Origin: Mesotaenium endlicherianum
Lineage: Eukaryota; Streptophyta; Zygnematophyceae; Zygnematales; Mesotaeniaceae
Assembly (NCBI GenBank): GCA_009602735.1
Contig: WELA01005894.1
Location: forward strand, 62,001-126,000
DNA length: 64,000 bases
Direction: 5' to 3'
Part shown: piece after piece, positions 46,386 through 55,879 of the stretch
Layout of the letters: every line of letters begins with the position of its first letter
Numbering within the stretch: position 1 is the first letter of the stretch
Program-made: the position numbers and the translations under genes
Notes under the pieces: model-generated
Database searches by the model: none
What the model saw: the letters and a program-made list of their open reading frames with translations, nothing else
Told to the model about the DNA's origin: nothing

Positions 46386-46820
46386 ATGAACCTCCTACAC
46401 CGCCTCGACACGCCGCGCGACAGCCGGATGGTTTTCGCGCTCCTCCTCTTAAGATGCGCATTGGGTATCTTGCTTTGGTTCAAAGGACTCAGTTTCATCA
46501 GCCATACACCTGACCTGGAAGCCCTGATAGGCACCAGCCGGTTTGCCGATCAGTCGCACTGGATCGCAGGATATGTTACCTGGTCGCACTTCTTTGGAGG
46601 CATGATGATCTTACTGGGGCTCTTTACCAGCTTCGCCATCATTGTACAATTACCCGTACTCATCGGTGCCGTTTTCTTTGTACATGCTGCGCATGGCATC
46701 ATGGGCATTGATACCCAGCCGGTATTATCTATACTAGTGCTTGTACTGATGATCTTTTACCTGGTAAAAGGGCCTGGTCCGCATTCGATGGACTGGCATA
46801 TCAAAAGGATGCTCCTTTAA
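46386..46820 (+). CDS. DoxX-like membrane protein
   Basis: 144-residue integral membrane protein with four hydrophobic helices and DoxX-like features: LLRCALGILLWFKGLSFI in helix 1, a loop, then HFFGGMMILLGLFTSFAII and VLIGAVFFVHAAHG. The family's biochemical role is mostly unknown. ATG 46386 is preferred because the promoter upstream would place the transcript start close to or after the earlier in-frame ATG at 46362. It is followed after 76 bases by an MFS transporter on the same strand. Confidence 0.85.
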   Translation: MNLLHRLDTPRDSRMVFALLLLRCALGILLWFKGLSFISHTPDLEALIGTSRFADQSHWIAGYVTWSHFFGGMMILLGLFTSFAIIVQLPVLIGAVFFVHAAHGIMGIDTQPVLSILVLVLMIFYLVKGPGPHSMDWHIKRMLL

Positions 46821-46896
46821 AAGAGCCGCTTTACCACACAAATAATTTTACCAGATTCTTTGTTGCCATGACGGGCATTCAGCTTAATTTCCGCCT

Positions 46897-48153
46897 ATGG
46901 AACCCAAGCAACCCGTACTAAGCCCTTTTTCTGGCTACCAGAAATTCATCATCGCCATGCTGGCGCTGCTGCAGTTTACCGTTATACTGGACTTCATGGT
47001 ACTATCTCCTTTGGGCGATATATTGATGAAATCACTCGATATCATCCCTGCCCGTTTCGGACTGGTCGTATCCAGTTATGCTTTCAGCGCCGGCATTTCC
47101 GGTATACTGGCAGCAGGCTTTGCCGATAAATTCGACCGGAAAAAACTGTTGTTGTTTTTCTATGCCGGATTCATCATCGGAACCTTATGCTGCGCCACTG
47201 CCAACAGTTATACGATGCTGCTCATCGCCAGAATTGTAACGGGTCTATTTGGTGGTGTGATCGGCTCAGTAAGTATGGCCATCATGACCGATCTGTTTGA
47301 AGTTCACCAACGCGGCCGCGTGATGGGATTTATACAGATGTCATTCGCCGCCAGCCAGGTGCTGGGTATTCCCATCGGCTTGTACATTGCCAATGCCTGG
47401 GGATGGCACGCCGCTTTTACGATGATCGTGATAGCGGGTGTATGCATCTTCCTGCTGGCATTCTTCCGCATGAAGCCGGTTGACAAACACCTGGCCATAC
47501 AGTCAGACAAACATCCTTTTCTTCACCTATGGCATACCCTTTCGAATAAACGCTACCAGACGGGCTTTACAGCTACTGCATTCCTGTCGATCGGCGGATT
47601 CATGCTCATGCCTTTCGGAAGCGCATTCCTCATCAACAATGTGAACATCATGCAGGAACAATTGCCCATCGTATTCATGGCTACCGGTATCGCATCCATC
47701 GTTATCATGCCGCTGATAGGTAAGCTGAGCGATAAGATCGACAAATACAATCTTTTTGTTTTCGGTTCTACCGTGGCCATTATCATGGTGCTGATCTATA
47801 CGAATATTACGCCTATCCCTTTATGGCAGGTCATCCTCATCAACATGATCATGTTCATGGGTATCATGAGCCGTATGATCCCGGCCACCACACTTACTAC
47901 CAGCGTTCCGCAAATGAAAGACCGTGGCGCATTCATGAGTATCAATTCATCCCTTCAACAAATGGCTGGCGGATTTGCCGCCATCTGTGCGGGGCTGATC
48001 GTTACACAACCTACCAAACACAGTCCCTTGCAGCATTACAATACACTGGGCTATGTGGTATCACTGGTGATTGTAATTTGTGCCTTCCTGGTATTCCGGG
48101 TGTACAAAATGGTAAAGGGTGAACAAGAATATGCTATTCCAGTTCAAGGCTGA
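46897..48153 (+). CDS. MFS transporter (DHA1-like)
   Basis: 418-residue inner-membrane transporter with about twelve hydrophobic segments. The motif-A region GFADKFDRKKLL lies between helices 2 and 3, LIARIVTGLFGGVIGSVSMAI in helix 4, and the C-terminal half repeats the pattern (LIGKLSDKIDKYNLFVFGS). It looks like a drug-efflux or sugar-efflux DHA1 protein; the substrate is not identifiable. Its 3' end overlaps the convergent GH29 gene by 20 bases. Confidence 0.9.
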   Translation: MEPKQPVLSPFSGYQKFIIAMLALLQFTVILDFMVLSPLGDILMKSLDIIPARFGLVVSSYAFSAGISGILAAGFADKFDRKKLLLFFYAGFIIGTLCCATANSYTMLLIARIVTGLFGGVIGSVSMAIMTDLFEVHQRGRVMGFIQMSFAASQVLGIPIGLYIANAWGWHAAFTMIVIAGVCIFLLAFFRMKPVDKHLAIQSDKHPFLHLWHTLSNKRYQTGFTATAFLSIGGFMLMPFGSAFLINNVNIMQEQLPIVFMATGIASIVIMPLIGKLSDKIDKYNLFVFGSTVAIIMVLIYTNITPIPLWQVILINMIMFMGIMSRMIPATTLTTSVPQMKDRGAFMSINSSLQQMAGGFAAICAGLIVTQPTKHSPLQHYNTLGYVVSLVIVICAFLVFRVYKMVKGEQEYAIPVQG

Positions 48154-49465
48154 TAATGGTATCGGGGCCTGTTACATCAATCGCATCTGTTGGTATGATC
48201 AACTGGCCCGATTGCTGCTCAACTTTCACAACACCTTTACCTGTAAACAAAGACGCGTTTTTGATTCGCTGCTGCCATCCGTCGATCGTTATTTTATTGT
48301 TCTCGGGTTTTTTGAAAAGGTGCAGGTAAACGAATTTGCCTTTCTGTGTGCTCACACCCCAGGCCTGCGGAGCAACCGGTCCATTCCTGGTACCATAAAC
48401 GCTTTCGCCGTATTGCTTCAACCATTGACCGGCAAGGGCCAGCGTGTCGGTGAATTCAGACTGGATGAGTCCGTTGGGCATGGGCCCTATATTCAATAAC
48501 AAATTAGCATTGCGTCCCGCAGCGCCTACCAATAGTTGAATCACCTGCCCTGCTGTTTTGTAGTTTCTGTCGGTGATATTATAACCCCAGGCGCCATTAA
48601 GGGTTTCACAGGTCTCCAACGGCAGTTGCGCAGAAGCTTTCTGAAAACTCAGGCCCGATTTGTTCTCTCCGGGCAGGTCTCTTTCAAACATCTGAAAATC
48701 TTCTCCGTCCAACGGCGAAAGATGATGATTGTTCCCAATCATGCATTGCGGTTGCAACTTATGAATGAGTCCATATATCTCGTTATACTTCCAGTCTATC
48801 CGCGAACTCCTGTCATTCGATCCTTCGGGAGCGGTCTGGTCCCAATGCCCATCGAACCAGATCGACATGATCTCTCCATAATTGGTGAGCAATTCGGTGA
48901 GCTGATTTTTCATGAACTGCAGGTAGGAAGCGTAATCGCTCTTGGCAGTACGGCCTGTTCCTTTCCCAGTCCTTCCTGTTTCATAAGGATAATCGTTGCG
49001 ATACCAGTCGAGCAAAGAATAATACAATCCCAGCTTAATGCCTTGCTTCTTGCATTCTGCTGCCAGTTGTTTCAACACATCTTTACCATAAGGCGTATTG
49101 GTGATCTTCCAGTCGGAATACTTTGTATCCCAATTCGAAAATCCATCGTGGTGCCGTGTAATGAATACAATGTATTTCATTCCTGCACTCTTCGCAGTAC
49201 GTACCCATTGTGCCGCATCGAAGTCCACCGGGTTGAAAGCCCTCAGCAACCTTTTGTAATCCTCTACTTTGATGTTGCGGTTGTTCATCACCCATTCGCC
49301 GTAGCCCAGCATGCTGGAAAGTCCCCAATGGATGAACATACCATATTTATTATCCTGGAACTGCTGCCTGGCATTCAGGTTAGCGGGAGCCGGTTGATAC
49401 GATTGGGCTTGCAAGGAAAAGCATACACAGATCAGTGCAGCCAGTAAGAAGGAAGACCTGTACAT
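48134..49465 (-). CDS. Alpha-L-fucosidase-like protein, GH29 (second copy)
   Basis: 443-residue exported GH29 protein (signal ending FSLQAQ). Family signatures: KYGMFIHWGLSSMLG near 40, YIVFITRHHDGFSNWDTKYSD near 95, the nucleophile Asp in IMSIWFDGHWDQ near 205 and RNANLLLNIGPMPNG near 330. It is shorter than the copy at 35158 and shows moderate similarity only, so it probably belongs to a different GH29 subfamily, many of which have low or altered fucosidase activity. It sits 25 bases downstream of an S41 protease gene, outside the SusCD region. Confidence 0.9.
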   Translation of the reverse strand: MYRSSFLLAALICVCFSLQAQSYQPAPANLNARQQFQDNKYGMFIHWGLSSMLGYGEWVMNNRNIKVEDYKRLLRAFNPVDFDAAQWVRTAKSAGMKYIVFITRHHDGFSNWDTKYSDWKITNTPYGKDVLKQLAAECKKQGIKLGLYYSLLDWYRNDYPYETGRTGKGTGRTAKSDYASYLQFMKNQLTELLTNYGEIMSIWFDGHWDQTAPEGSNDRSSRIDWKYNEIYGLIHKLQPQCMIGNNHHLSPLDGEDFQMFERDLPGENKSGLSFQKASAQLPLETCETLNGAWGYNITDRNYKTAGQVIQLLVGAAGRNANLLLNIGPMPNGLIQSEFTDTLALAGQWLKQYGESVYGTRNGPVAPQAWGVSTQKGKFVYLHLFKKPENNKITIDGWQQRIKNASLFTGKGVVKVEQQSGQLIIPTDAIDVTGPDTIISLELE

Positions 49466-49490
49466 CGATGATGGTTTTGTTTTGAAGAGA

Positions 49491-51077
49491 TTATTTCAAT
49501 AACTGAAGCGCTTTCTGCACCGTTGCATCTGCCTGGTTCAGCACTTCATAATAACCCGGTGTTCTCCATATTTGCCTCGCCATGAGGGCCTGCAAACGAT
49601 TGGTGATCTCGGTCCTGTCTTTGCTCTTGATACCAGTTAATACCACACTGTCACGATGTGCGAATGACAGGAACGATTGCCAGTCGCTTTCCGTGTTCAT
49701 AAATTTTCCTGGAATTACTTCCGCAGATTGGAACGATTGAAATGCACTCCTGTGCTCCATATAATAATGGTACACAAAATTGCTGAGTGTGTTCCTGAAA
49801 TAAAGTTTGCTGAGTGTAGGGTCGGACTGGGTAGTATCATAAGGAACGAATACATCGGGCGTAATACCGCCGCCTCCATAAACAATTCTGCCGCCTGGTG
49901 TTTTATAGGGCTTGGTTTCGTGTTTGGCCGTATCGCCTTTGATCACTTCACCGTCGTGGAAACGTGCTATCAGTTCAGCTTCATATTCTTTTTTACCCTT
50001 GTTATAAGGCTTTTGTATGTTACGGCCCAACGGCGTAAAATAGCGGGCAACAGTAAGCCGTACCGCGCTGCCATCACTGAGCTGGAATTGTTGTTGCACC
50101 AACCCTTTACCAAAAGACCTTCTTCCCACGATCGTTGCACGGTCCCAGTCCTGCAAGGCGCCACTCAACACTTCACTGGCAGAAGCCGAAGTTTCATCTA
50201 TCAATACCACCAGTTTACCTGTTTCAAACAAGCCATCGCGCTTGCAATGATATTCGAAACGGGGCACGTGACTTCCTTCTGTGTACACGATCATTTTATC
50301 TCCGCTGAGGAACTCATCGGCAATATCAGTCGCTTCTTTCAACAGGCCGCCACCATTGCCGCGCAAATCGAGCACCAATTGTTTCATTCCCTGTTTCTGT
50401 AATTTTTCCAGTGATTGCATGAATTCTTCGTAAGTGCGTTCACCAAATTTATTGATGCGGATATAACCCGTTCCGGCTTCTATCATATAGGCGGCATCTA
50501 CGGTTGGCACCATGATGGTACCCCTTGTGATGGTGATGTCCACGGTTTCATTTCCCCTCAATACCTGCACCTTCACATTGGTATTCATAGCGCCGCGGAG
50601 CAGTTTGCGAACATCATCTGCTCTTAATTTTTTACCTGCTATTGTAATGCTGTCGTTTACCTTGATGAATTTATCTCCCACCTGTACATTCGCACGGGCG
50701 GCAGGACCGCCTTCCATCACATTCATCACATTCAATGTATCGTTGAACAACTGGAACTCCACTCCTATGCCCTGGAAATTACCCATCAACTCTTCATTCA
50801 CTTCTTTGAGCTCCATCGCAGGGATATAAACGGAATGCGGGTCGAGCAATGACAACAACTGTCCAGCCGCCAATTGGTTGATACTGTCGGGTGAAAGCTT
50901 GTCCACATACCGGCTCTTGATCAACTCTACCAGTTCCTGCAAAGAATTTCTCTTATTGAGACTCAGGAAACGGTTGCCCAGGGTCTTACCCTTCAATTGA
51001 TATCCTATCACCATACCCACCACCATTATCATGGCAAACAACAATGGCAGCCAGACCTGTAATTTTTTATTTCCCAT
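49491..51077 (-). CDS. S41-family carboxyl-terminal processing peptidase
   Basis: 528-residue periplasmic serine protease of the CtpA/Prc type. ATG 51077 starts MGNKKLQVWLPLLFAMIMVVGMVIGY, a single N-terminal membrane anchor. A PDZ domain spans about 95-180 (GIGVEFQLFNDTLNVMNVMEGGPAARANVQVGD). The catalytic domain has LVLDLRGNGGGLLKEA near 245, the nucleophile Ser in IDETSASASEVLSGALQDWD near 295, and the general-base Lys in VGRRSFGKGLVQQQ near 318. It would degrade or trim exported proteins from the C-terminus. GH29 follows on the same strand and may be co-transcribed. Confidence 0.94.
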   Translation of the reverse strand: MGNKKLQVWLPLLFAMIMVVGMVIGYQLKGKTLGNRFLSLNKRNSLQELVELIKSRYVDKLSPDSINQLAAGQLLSLLDPHSVYIPAMELKEVNEELMGNFQGIGVEFQLFNDTLNVMNVMEGGPAARANVQVGDKFIKVNDSITIAGKKLRADDVRKLLRGAMNTNVKVQVLRGNETVDITITRGTIMVPTVDAAYMIEAGTGYIRINKFGERTYEEFMQSLEKLQKQGMKQLVLDLRGNGGGLLKEATDIADEFLSGDKMIVYTEGSHVPRFEYHCKRDGLFETGKLVVLIDETSASASEVLSGALQDWDRATIVGRRSFGKGLVQQQFQLSDGSAVRLTVARYFTPLGRNIQKPYNKGKKEYEAELIARFHDGEVIKGDTAKHETKPYKTPGGRIVYGGGGITPDVFVPYDTTQSDPTLSKLYFRNTLSNFVYHYYMEHRSAFQSFQSAEVIPGKFMNTESDWQSFLSFAHRDSVVLTGIKSKDRTEITNRLQALMARQIWRTPGYYEVLNQADATVQKALQLLK

Positions 51078-51209
51078 AAATCTTACCTCATTATAATAGC
51101 TTAAAGCTGCGCAAATATCCGGATTAAGCGTGAAAAACGATAAAGCATGCAAGAAGTTTGATAATCGTGCGTTTTTGTGCTTACTTCGCGTTGAAAATGA
51201 TATCCCGCC

Positions 51210-52049
51210 ATGTCAATTAAACTGATTGCCGACAGTGGAGCTACCAAATGCGAATGGTGTTTACTGCAGCAGGGAAAGAAAAAAAGCATAACCACGCAAG
51301 GGATCAGTCCTTATTTCCTTTCCGCCAGCCAGATCACCGAGCTTTTGACAGCGGAACTATTGCCCAAACTAAAGCAAGTGGTTGTAGATGAGGTGTTTTT
51401 TTACGGTACCGGGCTGGCCAATATGAACAATGTAAAAATTTTGCAATCGGTACTCAAAAAGGCTTTTCCGAAGGCCGCTATTGAAGTGCAGAACGACTTG
51501 CTGGCCGCTTCCCGGGCGCTTTGTGGCAAAGAAAAAGGGATTGCCTGTATACTGGGCACGGGCGCCAATTCCTGTTATTATAACGGCAAGAAGATCGTGA
51601 AAAACAGCCCCGGACTGGGTTATATATTGGGAGATGAAGGAAGTGGCGCTTACCTGGGTAAAAAAGTAATACAATATCATCTCTACCAGACATTCGATGA
51701 AGAACTGAAAGCGCGCTTCGAAAAACGCTTTGCAGTGAGCAACAATGAAATATTAGAAAATGTTTACAAAAAACCGTTGGCCAACCGCTACCTGGCTTCT
51801 TATGCCATTTTCCTGGCGGAGAACCGCGGGCATTATATGGTAGAAAACATTATTGAAGACGGACTCAACGATTTCTTTTTCACCCATTTGTATAAATACC
51901 GCGAAAGCTGGACCCTTCCCATTCATTTTGTTGGAAGTATTGCCCACGGCTTCAGGGATGTATTGAAGGAACTCTGCGATACATATGAACTGGAACTGGG
52001 TACCATATTGAAAGCCCCCATGGCCGGTCTCATCGCCTACCATCGCTGA
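51210..52049 (+). CDS. murK: BadF/BcrA-family amino-sugar kinase (MurK-like)
   Basis: 279-residue kinase of the actin/hexokinase fold. It has the phosphate-1 motif IADSGATKCEWCLL at residues 5-18, phosphate-2 GIACILGTGANSCYYNG near 110, LGYILGDEGSGAYLGK near 135 and the adenosine motif VGSIAHGF near 243. Members of this group phosphorylate GlcNAc and/or MurNAc (MurK of Clostridium and Tannerella). MurQ starts nine bases downstream, so MurNAc 6-phosphate made here would feed MurQ in cell-wall recycling. The symbol is given on context and family, not on proven specificity. Confidence 0.82.
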   Translation: MSIKLIADSGATKCEWCLLQQGKKKSITTQGISPYFLSASQITELLTAELLPKLKQVVVDEVFFYGTGLANMNNVKILQSVLKKAFPKAAIEVQNDLLAASRALCGKEKGIACILGTGANSCYYNGKKIVKNSPGLGYILGDEGSGAYLGKKVIQYHLYQTFDEELKARFEKRFAVSNNEILENVYKKPLANRYLASYAIFLAENRGHYMVENIIEDGLNDFFFTHLYKYRESWTLPIHFVGSIAHGFRDVLKELCDTYELELGTILKAPMAGLIAYHR

Positions 52050-52057
52050 TAACCTGC

Positions 52058-52900
52058 ATGAACCCCATTAAACTTAAACGGATGAAAGAATTTATAAAGG
52101 TAACGGAGCAAGCATCTACCTACAGGCATCTCGAAAAAATGTCCATCGCCGATCTGCTGGTGAATATCAACCGTGAAGATCAGACCGTTCCGCTGGCGGT
52201 AGAAAAAGCCATTCCGCAAATTGAAAAACTGGTAGCGGCCATCAGCGATAAAATGCTGGCGGGTGGAAGACTTTTTTATATCGGCGCCGGTACCAGCGGC
52301 AGGCTGGGTATTGTAGATGCCAGTGAATGTCCGCCTACTTTCGGGGTTCCTTATGGATTGGTTATCGGGCTCATTGCCGGTGGCGACAAAGCCATTACCC
52401 AGGCCGTGGAGTTTGCAGAAGACAGCCTGGAAGAAGGCTGGGCCGATCTCGAAAAACATTTTATCAATGATAAAGATGTGGTAGTTGGTCTCGCGGCCAG
52501 TGGCACCACGCCATATGTCATAGGGGCTTTGCAGGAATGCAGGAAAAGAGGTATTATTACGGGCAGTATCAGCTGTAATCCCAACTCGCCTGTTTCCGAA
52601 GAAGCCGATTTTCCGGTGGAAGTGGTGGTAGGACCCGAATTCATTACCGGCAGTACGCGCATGAAAAGCGGTACCGCACAAAAGCTGGTCCTGAACATGA
52701 TCTCCACTTCCATCATGATCCAGTTGGGTCGCGTGGAAGACAATAAAATGGTGAACATGCAACTAAGCAATGTAAAGCTGGTGGAGCGCGGTGTGAAAAT
52801 GGTGATGGACAGGCTACAGATCAAAGACTATGAAACAGCCAAGGATCTGCTGCTCAAATACGGCAGTGTGAAGAAGGCGGTGGATGCTGCGGTTCATTAA
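52058..52900 (+). CDS. murQ: N-acetylmuramic acid 6-phosphate etherase
   Basis: 280-residue MurQ, which splits the lactyl ether of MurNAc 6-phosphate to GlcNAc 6-phosphate and D-lactate (EC 4.2.1.126). It has a SIS domain with YIGAGTSGRLGIVDASECPPTFG near 70, GLAASGTTPYVIGAL near 147, and GSTRMKSGTAQKLVLNMIST near 198, all diagnostic. Length is slightly under the usual 300. It is preceded by the MurK-like kinase and followed after nine bases by an uncharacterised gene, so the three probably form one recycling operon. Confidence 0.95.
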   Translation: MNPIKLKRMKEFIKVTEQASTYRHLEKMSIADLLVNINREDQTVPLAVEKAIPQIEKLVAAISDKMLAGGRLFYIGAGTSGRLGIVDASECPPTFGVPYGLVIGLIAGGDKAITQAVEFAEDSLEEGWADLEKHFINDKDVVVGLAASGTTPYVIGALQECRKRGIITGSISCNPNSPVSEEADFPVEVVVGPEFITGSTRMKSGTAQKLVLNMISTSIMIQLGRVEDNKMVNMQLSNVKLVERGVKMVMDRLQIKDYETAKDLLLKYGSVKKAVDAAVH

Positions 52901-52909
52901 TGGAAGACC

Positions 52910-53473
52910 ATGCACAACTTAGAGCCATTTTATAACTGGCGACATATTTATACATCGGAGGAAGACCCCCGCTCTCCTTTCTACGGGCGTACCTATAGTG
53001 AGTTTGAATTTTCTCAAACGGTATACAACTATTATATCCATCCGCAGTGGGACGATTTTGGCAGCCGCACGCTGTACCTCAAGATGATCTATGCAGATTA
53101 CGATCTACATTTCGTGGTACTGGAACTGATTGGCGAATGGAATGATGCCATTGAGAACGATATCATGGAACTCAAAAGAGAAGTATTGGACCCGCTCTTC
53201 AAACAAGGCATTACGAAATACATACTCATTGCCGAGAACGTACTCAATTTCCACAGCAGCGACAAAGAATATTACCAGGAGTGGTATGATGAAGTGAGTG
53301 AAGAGAACGGCTGGATCGTTGCCATTAACATGAGTGCAGCGGCACAGCATGATTTCAAAAAGAAAAAACTCAACTACTATGTTGAGCTGATGGAGTTACC
53401 CGAATGGAGAACGTATAAGCCTTATCACCTGTTCAAGAAGATCAATGACGAATTGAATCGCAGGCTGGAATAA
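52910..53473 (+). CDS. Uncharacterised 187-residue protein downstream of murQ
   Basis: I do not recognise a named family. The protein is soluble, acidic and rich in aromatic residues, with no signal peptide or membrane segment. Segments worth noting: YNWRHIYTSEEDPRSPFYGR near 8, a central hydrophobic strand LHFVVLELIGEW near 65, and KYILIAENVLNFHSSDKEYYQEWYDEV near 103. It begins nine bases after murQ and ends ten bases before the convergent L,D-transpeptidase, so it is very likely the third gene of the murK-murQ operon. Function is unknown. Confidence 0.85.
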   Translation: MHNLEPFYNWRHIYTSEEDPRSPFYGRTYSEFEFSQTVYNYYIHPQWDDFGSRTLYLKMIYADYDLHFVVLELIGEWNDAIENDIMELKREVLDPLFKQGITKYILIAENVLNFHSSDKEYYQEWYDEVSEENGWIVAINMSAAAQHDFKKKKLNYYVELMELPEWRTYKPYHLFKKINDELNRRLE

Positions 53474-53482
53474 TAATATCTT

Positions 53483-55786
53483 TTATTTTTTGATCAGCAC
53501 TTTCGTTCCAACCGGTATATACTGGTAGAGTTCATCCACGTATTCATTCTTCGTACTCACACATCCATAAGTCCAGTTCTCCATCCTGTCGATAGCCGTA
53601 CCTTCCGTAGCCTGCGTGCCATGTATGCCTATTTCCCCTCCTATCTTAGCATCTTTAGGAATCTCTCCATTGCTTTTGCGTTGATTGAATTTTTCGAGAG
53701 ATGCTTCGTTGGGAAAATCGAGGGTCAGGAACTTACGCCATTTATCGTGCGTTTTTTTATCAATGATGCGGAACTCCCCTTCGGGTGTATGCCGGTCGCC
53801 CTCGGTCATCTTATCTTCCGTTAATTCATTACTGCCGAACACCACCGGGTAAGTAACGATCAGTGAATTATCAAAAGCATTGTACACGCGCATCTCGTAT
53901 TTGCTTTTTTCAATCACGATATAATATCTTTTCTGGCCGGGTGTGTTCTTCACATAAGCAGCAAAAGAGTTGATCTGCTTTGCCTGCGCATCACCTGCAA
54001 ACACAGATTGCCTTACATCGGGAACAGAGACTTTGGCAGTAGTAACCATCGAAGACCACTGTTGCTGTTCATTTTTATTGGTGGTATCTTTTATTGATGA
54101 AGCGGTATCTGAAGCAATCACTTTGGCGGTCATGGTAAACACGGTATCCCATCCCGGACATTTACCGGTATTGAGATCCTGCACCTTCAATTGGTAAGTG
54201 CCTTTGGCAAGCCTGTCAATGATAAATTTCGGTGAACTGGTTTCTTTTTCAGCCATCATTACATTGTTGCTCCACACCGAATACCTGTATTTACCCGAGC
54301 CGTTTTCCAGCGATACATTCAATGCACCATTTGCAAACTCGTTGATGGCTTCTGTTTTAACGGCTACCTGTCCCTGTAACTGCGCGGTTTTCCTGGTCAC
54401 TTCGATATCGCGGCTGGCCAACTGGTTGCAGGCATCTTTGATCACCACGGCATAAATGCCCGGCAGCAGGTCGGAAAAAATAATGGTGCGGCCGGATGAT
54501 TGTTGTTTACCGGTAGCCGGACTGATCAGGTAAGTGAAGCGGGAAGGATTGCCCCCTTCTGTTTCCATCAATATCTGTCCATCGGGTGTATTGCTGCAAG
54601 TGGCTTCTTTTACTTCGCTCGACTTGATGGTGAGCGCCGGGTATTGCGTAATGCTGAAAGTCTGTGTGATAAAAGTATTGCCCACTTTCATCCCGGCATT
54701 GTGCACCACCAGGGTATAATCGCCGGTTGCCAATCCTTCAATTTTCAATGCGGCTCCATTGTGAATCGTGCCCCATTTTATTTTTTGTTCCTGTCCAACC
54801 AGGTCGGGCTTTTCCTCTTCAGGGATGGTCTTCCCTTTTATTACATAGTAAGCAAATTGATCGGCCACTCCTTTTACTTCCCCCATATTGATGATCCCTG
54901 TTGGCGTACCCGAACAGGATGGCGTGAGCGCAGCACTGGCATTGGTGAATTCAGGCGCTTCGGGCGTGAACTTCGTTTCATAATACACATATTCCCCTGC
55001 TGCTTCTTTGCTGATCGCTTTCATTCTGAACCTGATCAATTGGGTGTTTTTGATGGGTGCTTTCAGCACATCGCGCAGCGGAAAAAACACCACCGACTCT
55101 GAAATGGTTTTACCCAACAATTTCCACTCGTTACTGCCTTCCAATTGAAACTCCCACAGGTATTCGAGATTTTTCTTATTGGGCAGTTGCACAAAAGAAG
55201 AGAATTCCACCACTTTACTCACGTCATTGATCGCGAGATGGTCTTTATGGCTGATGGGCGCCGGCATTGGCAACCCGTAACGCATCCTGATCTCGGCCCA
55301 CAACTTCCCGTCTTTACCTGCCAATCTATAGGGCGATGAAAATACACCGGGATCAAGCTCTGCCATCTTCACATCCACACCCGCCGTACTATAATGGCGA
55401 TCGCCTTTGTCATAAGTACAGGGGTCGCCTCTTTCGTGCCTGAATGCTTCCATGCGGATGCTGATGGTACCATCTTCGATACTCAACGGGTAAGGGCGCA
55501 TAAAACGGTTCAGGGAGAGTTGCGGATCATCTGCCAGCAACAAGGTTTTATCGGCATCTTTGGATGAAACGAACAGGCAACCGCGATCGGCAATATAATT
55601 CTGCGGAGCGATCTCATTCCTGTAAAACTTGTAAACGGCTTCTGTAGTACGTTCAAGAAACCCTCTGATATGACTGTAGCCCACTTTATCTACCATTACT
55701 TCCACAGGCACTTCCCTGCCTTGTGCAGACAGTTGCAAACAGGGAACCAATAACCCCACCACCATAAATGAGTATAACCTTGCCAT
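53483..55786 (-). CDS. L,D-transpeptidase (YkuD) with long SprB-like repeat region
   Basis: 767-residue exported protein (signal ending LQLSAQ; ATG 55786 chosen, ATG 55792 two codons earlier is equivalent). The last 150 residues are a YkuD L,D-transpeptidase domain: YYIVIEKSKYEMRVYNA, TPEGEFRIIDK, IGIHGTQ with the catalytic His, and NWTYGCVSTKNEYVDELY with the catalytic Cys. Residues about 290-580 hold three beta-rich modules ending in forms like GTYQLKVQDLNTGKCP, with GSGKYRYSVW, resembling SprB/gliding-type repeats. The N-terminal third is of unknown fold. It would crosslink or attach proteins to peptidoglycan, or bind a surface polymer. Confidence 0.85.
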   Translation of the reverse strand: MARLYSFMVVGLLVPCLQLSAQGREVPVEVMVDKVGYSHIRGFLERTTEAVYKFYRNEIAPQNYIADRGCLFVSSKDADKTLLLADDPQLSLNRFMRPYPLSIEDGTISIRMEAFRHERGDPCTYDKGDRHYSTAGVDVKMAELDPGVFSSPYRLAGKDGKLWAEIRMRYGLPMPAPISHKDHLAINDVSKVVEFSSFVQLPNKKNLEYLWEFQLEGSNEWKLLGKTISESVVFFPLRDVLKAPIKNTQLIRFRMKAISKEAAGEYVYYETKFTPEAPEFTNASAALTPSCSGTPTGIINMGEVKGVADQFAYYVIKGKTIPEEEKPDLVGQEQKIKWGTIHNGAALKIEGLATGDYTLVVHNAGMKVGNTFITQTFSITQYPALTIKSSEVKEATCSNTPDGQILMETEGGNPSRFTYLISPATGKQQSSGRTIIFSDLLPGIYAVVIKDACNQLASRDIEVTRKTAQLQGQVAVKTEAINEFANGALNVSLENGSGKYRYSVWSNNVMMAEKETSSPKFIIDRLAKGTYQLKVQDLNTGKCPGWDTVFTMTAKVIASDTASSIKDTTNKNEQQQWSSMVTTAKVSVPDVRQSVFAGDAQAKQINSFAAYVKNTPGQKRYYIVIEKSKYEMRVYNAFDNSLIVTYPVVFGSNELTEDKMTEGDRHTPEGEFRIIDKKTHDKWRKFLTLDFPNEASLEKFNQRKSNGEIPKDAKIGGEIGIHGTQATEGTAIDRMENWTYGCVSTKNEYVDELYQYIPVGTKVLIKK

Positions 55787-55879
55787 GTGCAATTTTTAAC
55801 GGTTGAACGCAATTGAACAATAACAACGGAAATTGGATTCAGAGGAGAGGTATACTATAAATATATGACAAAAGAAGCA

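Noticed and set aside
48536-49447. A 303-residue open frame on the plus strand opposite the second GH29 gene
   Set aside because: It has no recognisable domain and uses Cys/His/Ile-rich composition typical of the reverse of a coding gene; the GH29 frame on the other strand has full family motifs.
52037-52762. A 241-residue open frame on the minus strand opposite murQ
   Set aside because: MurQ carries all diagnostic motifs on the plus strand; the reverse frame is a shadow rich in His and Phe with no domain.
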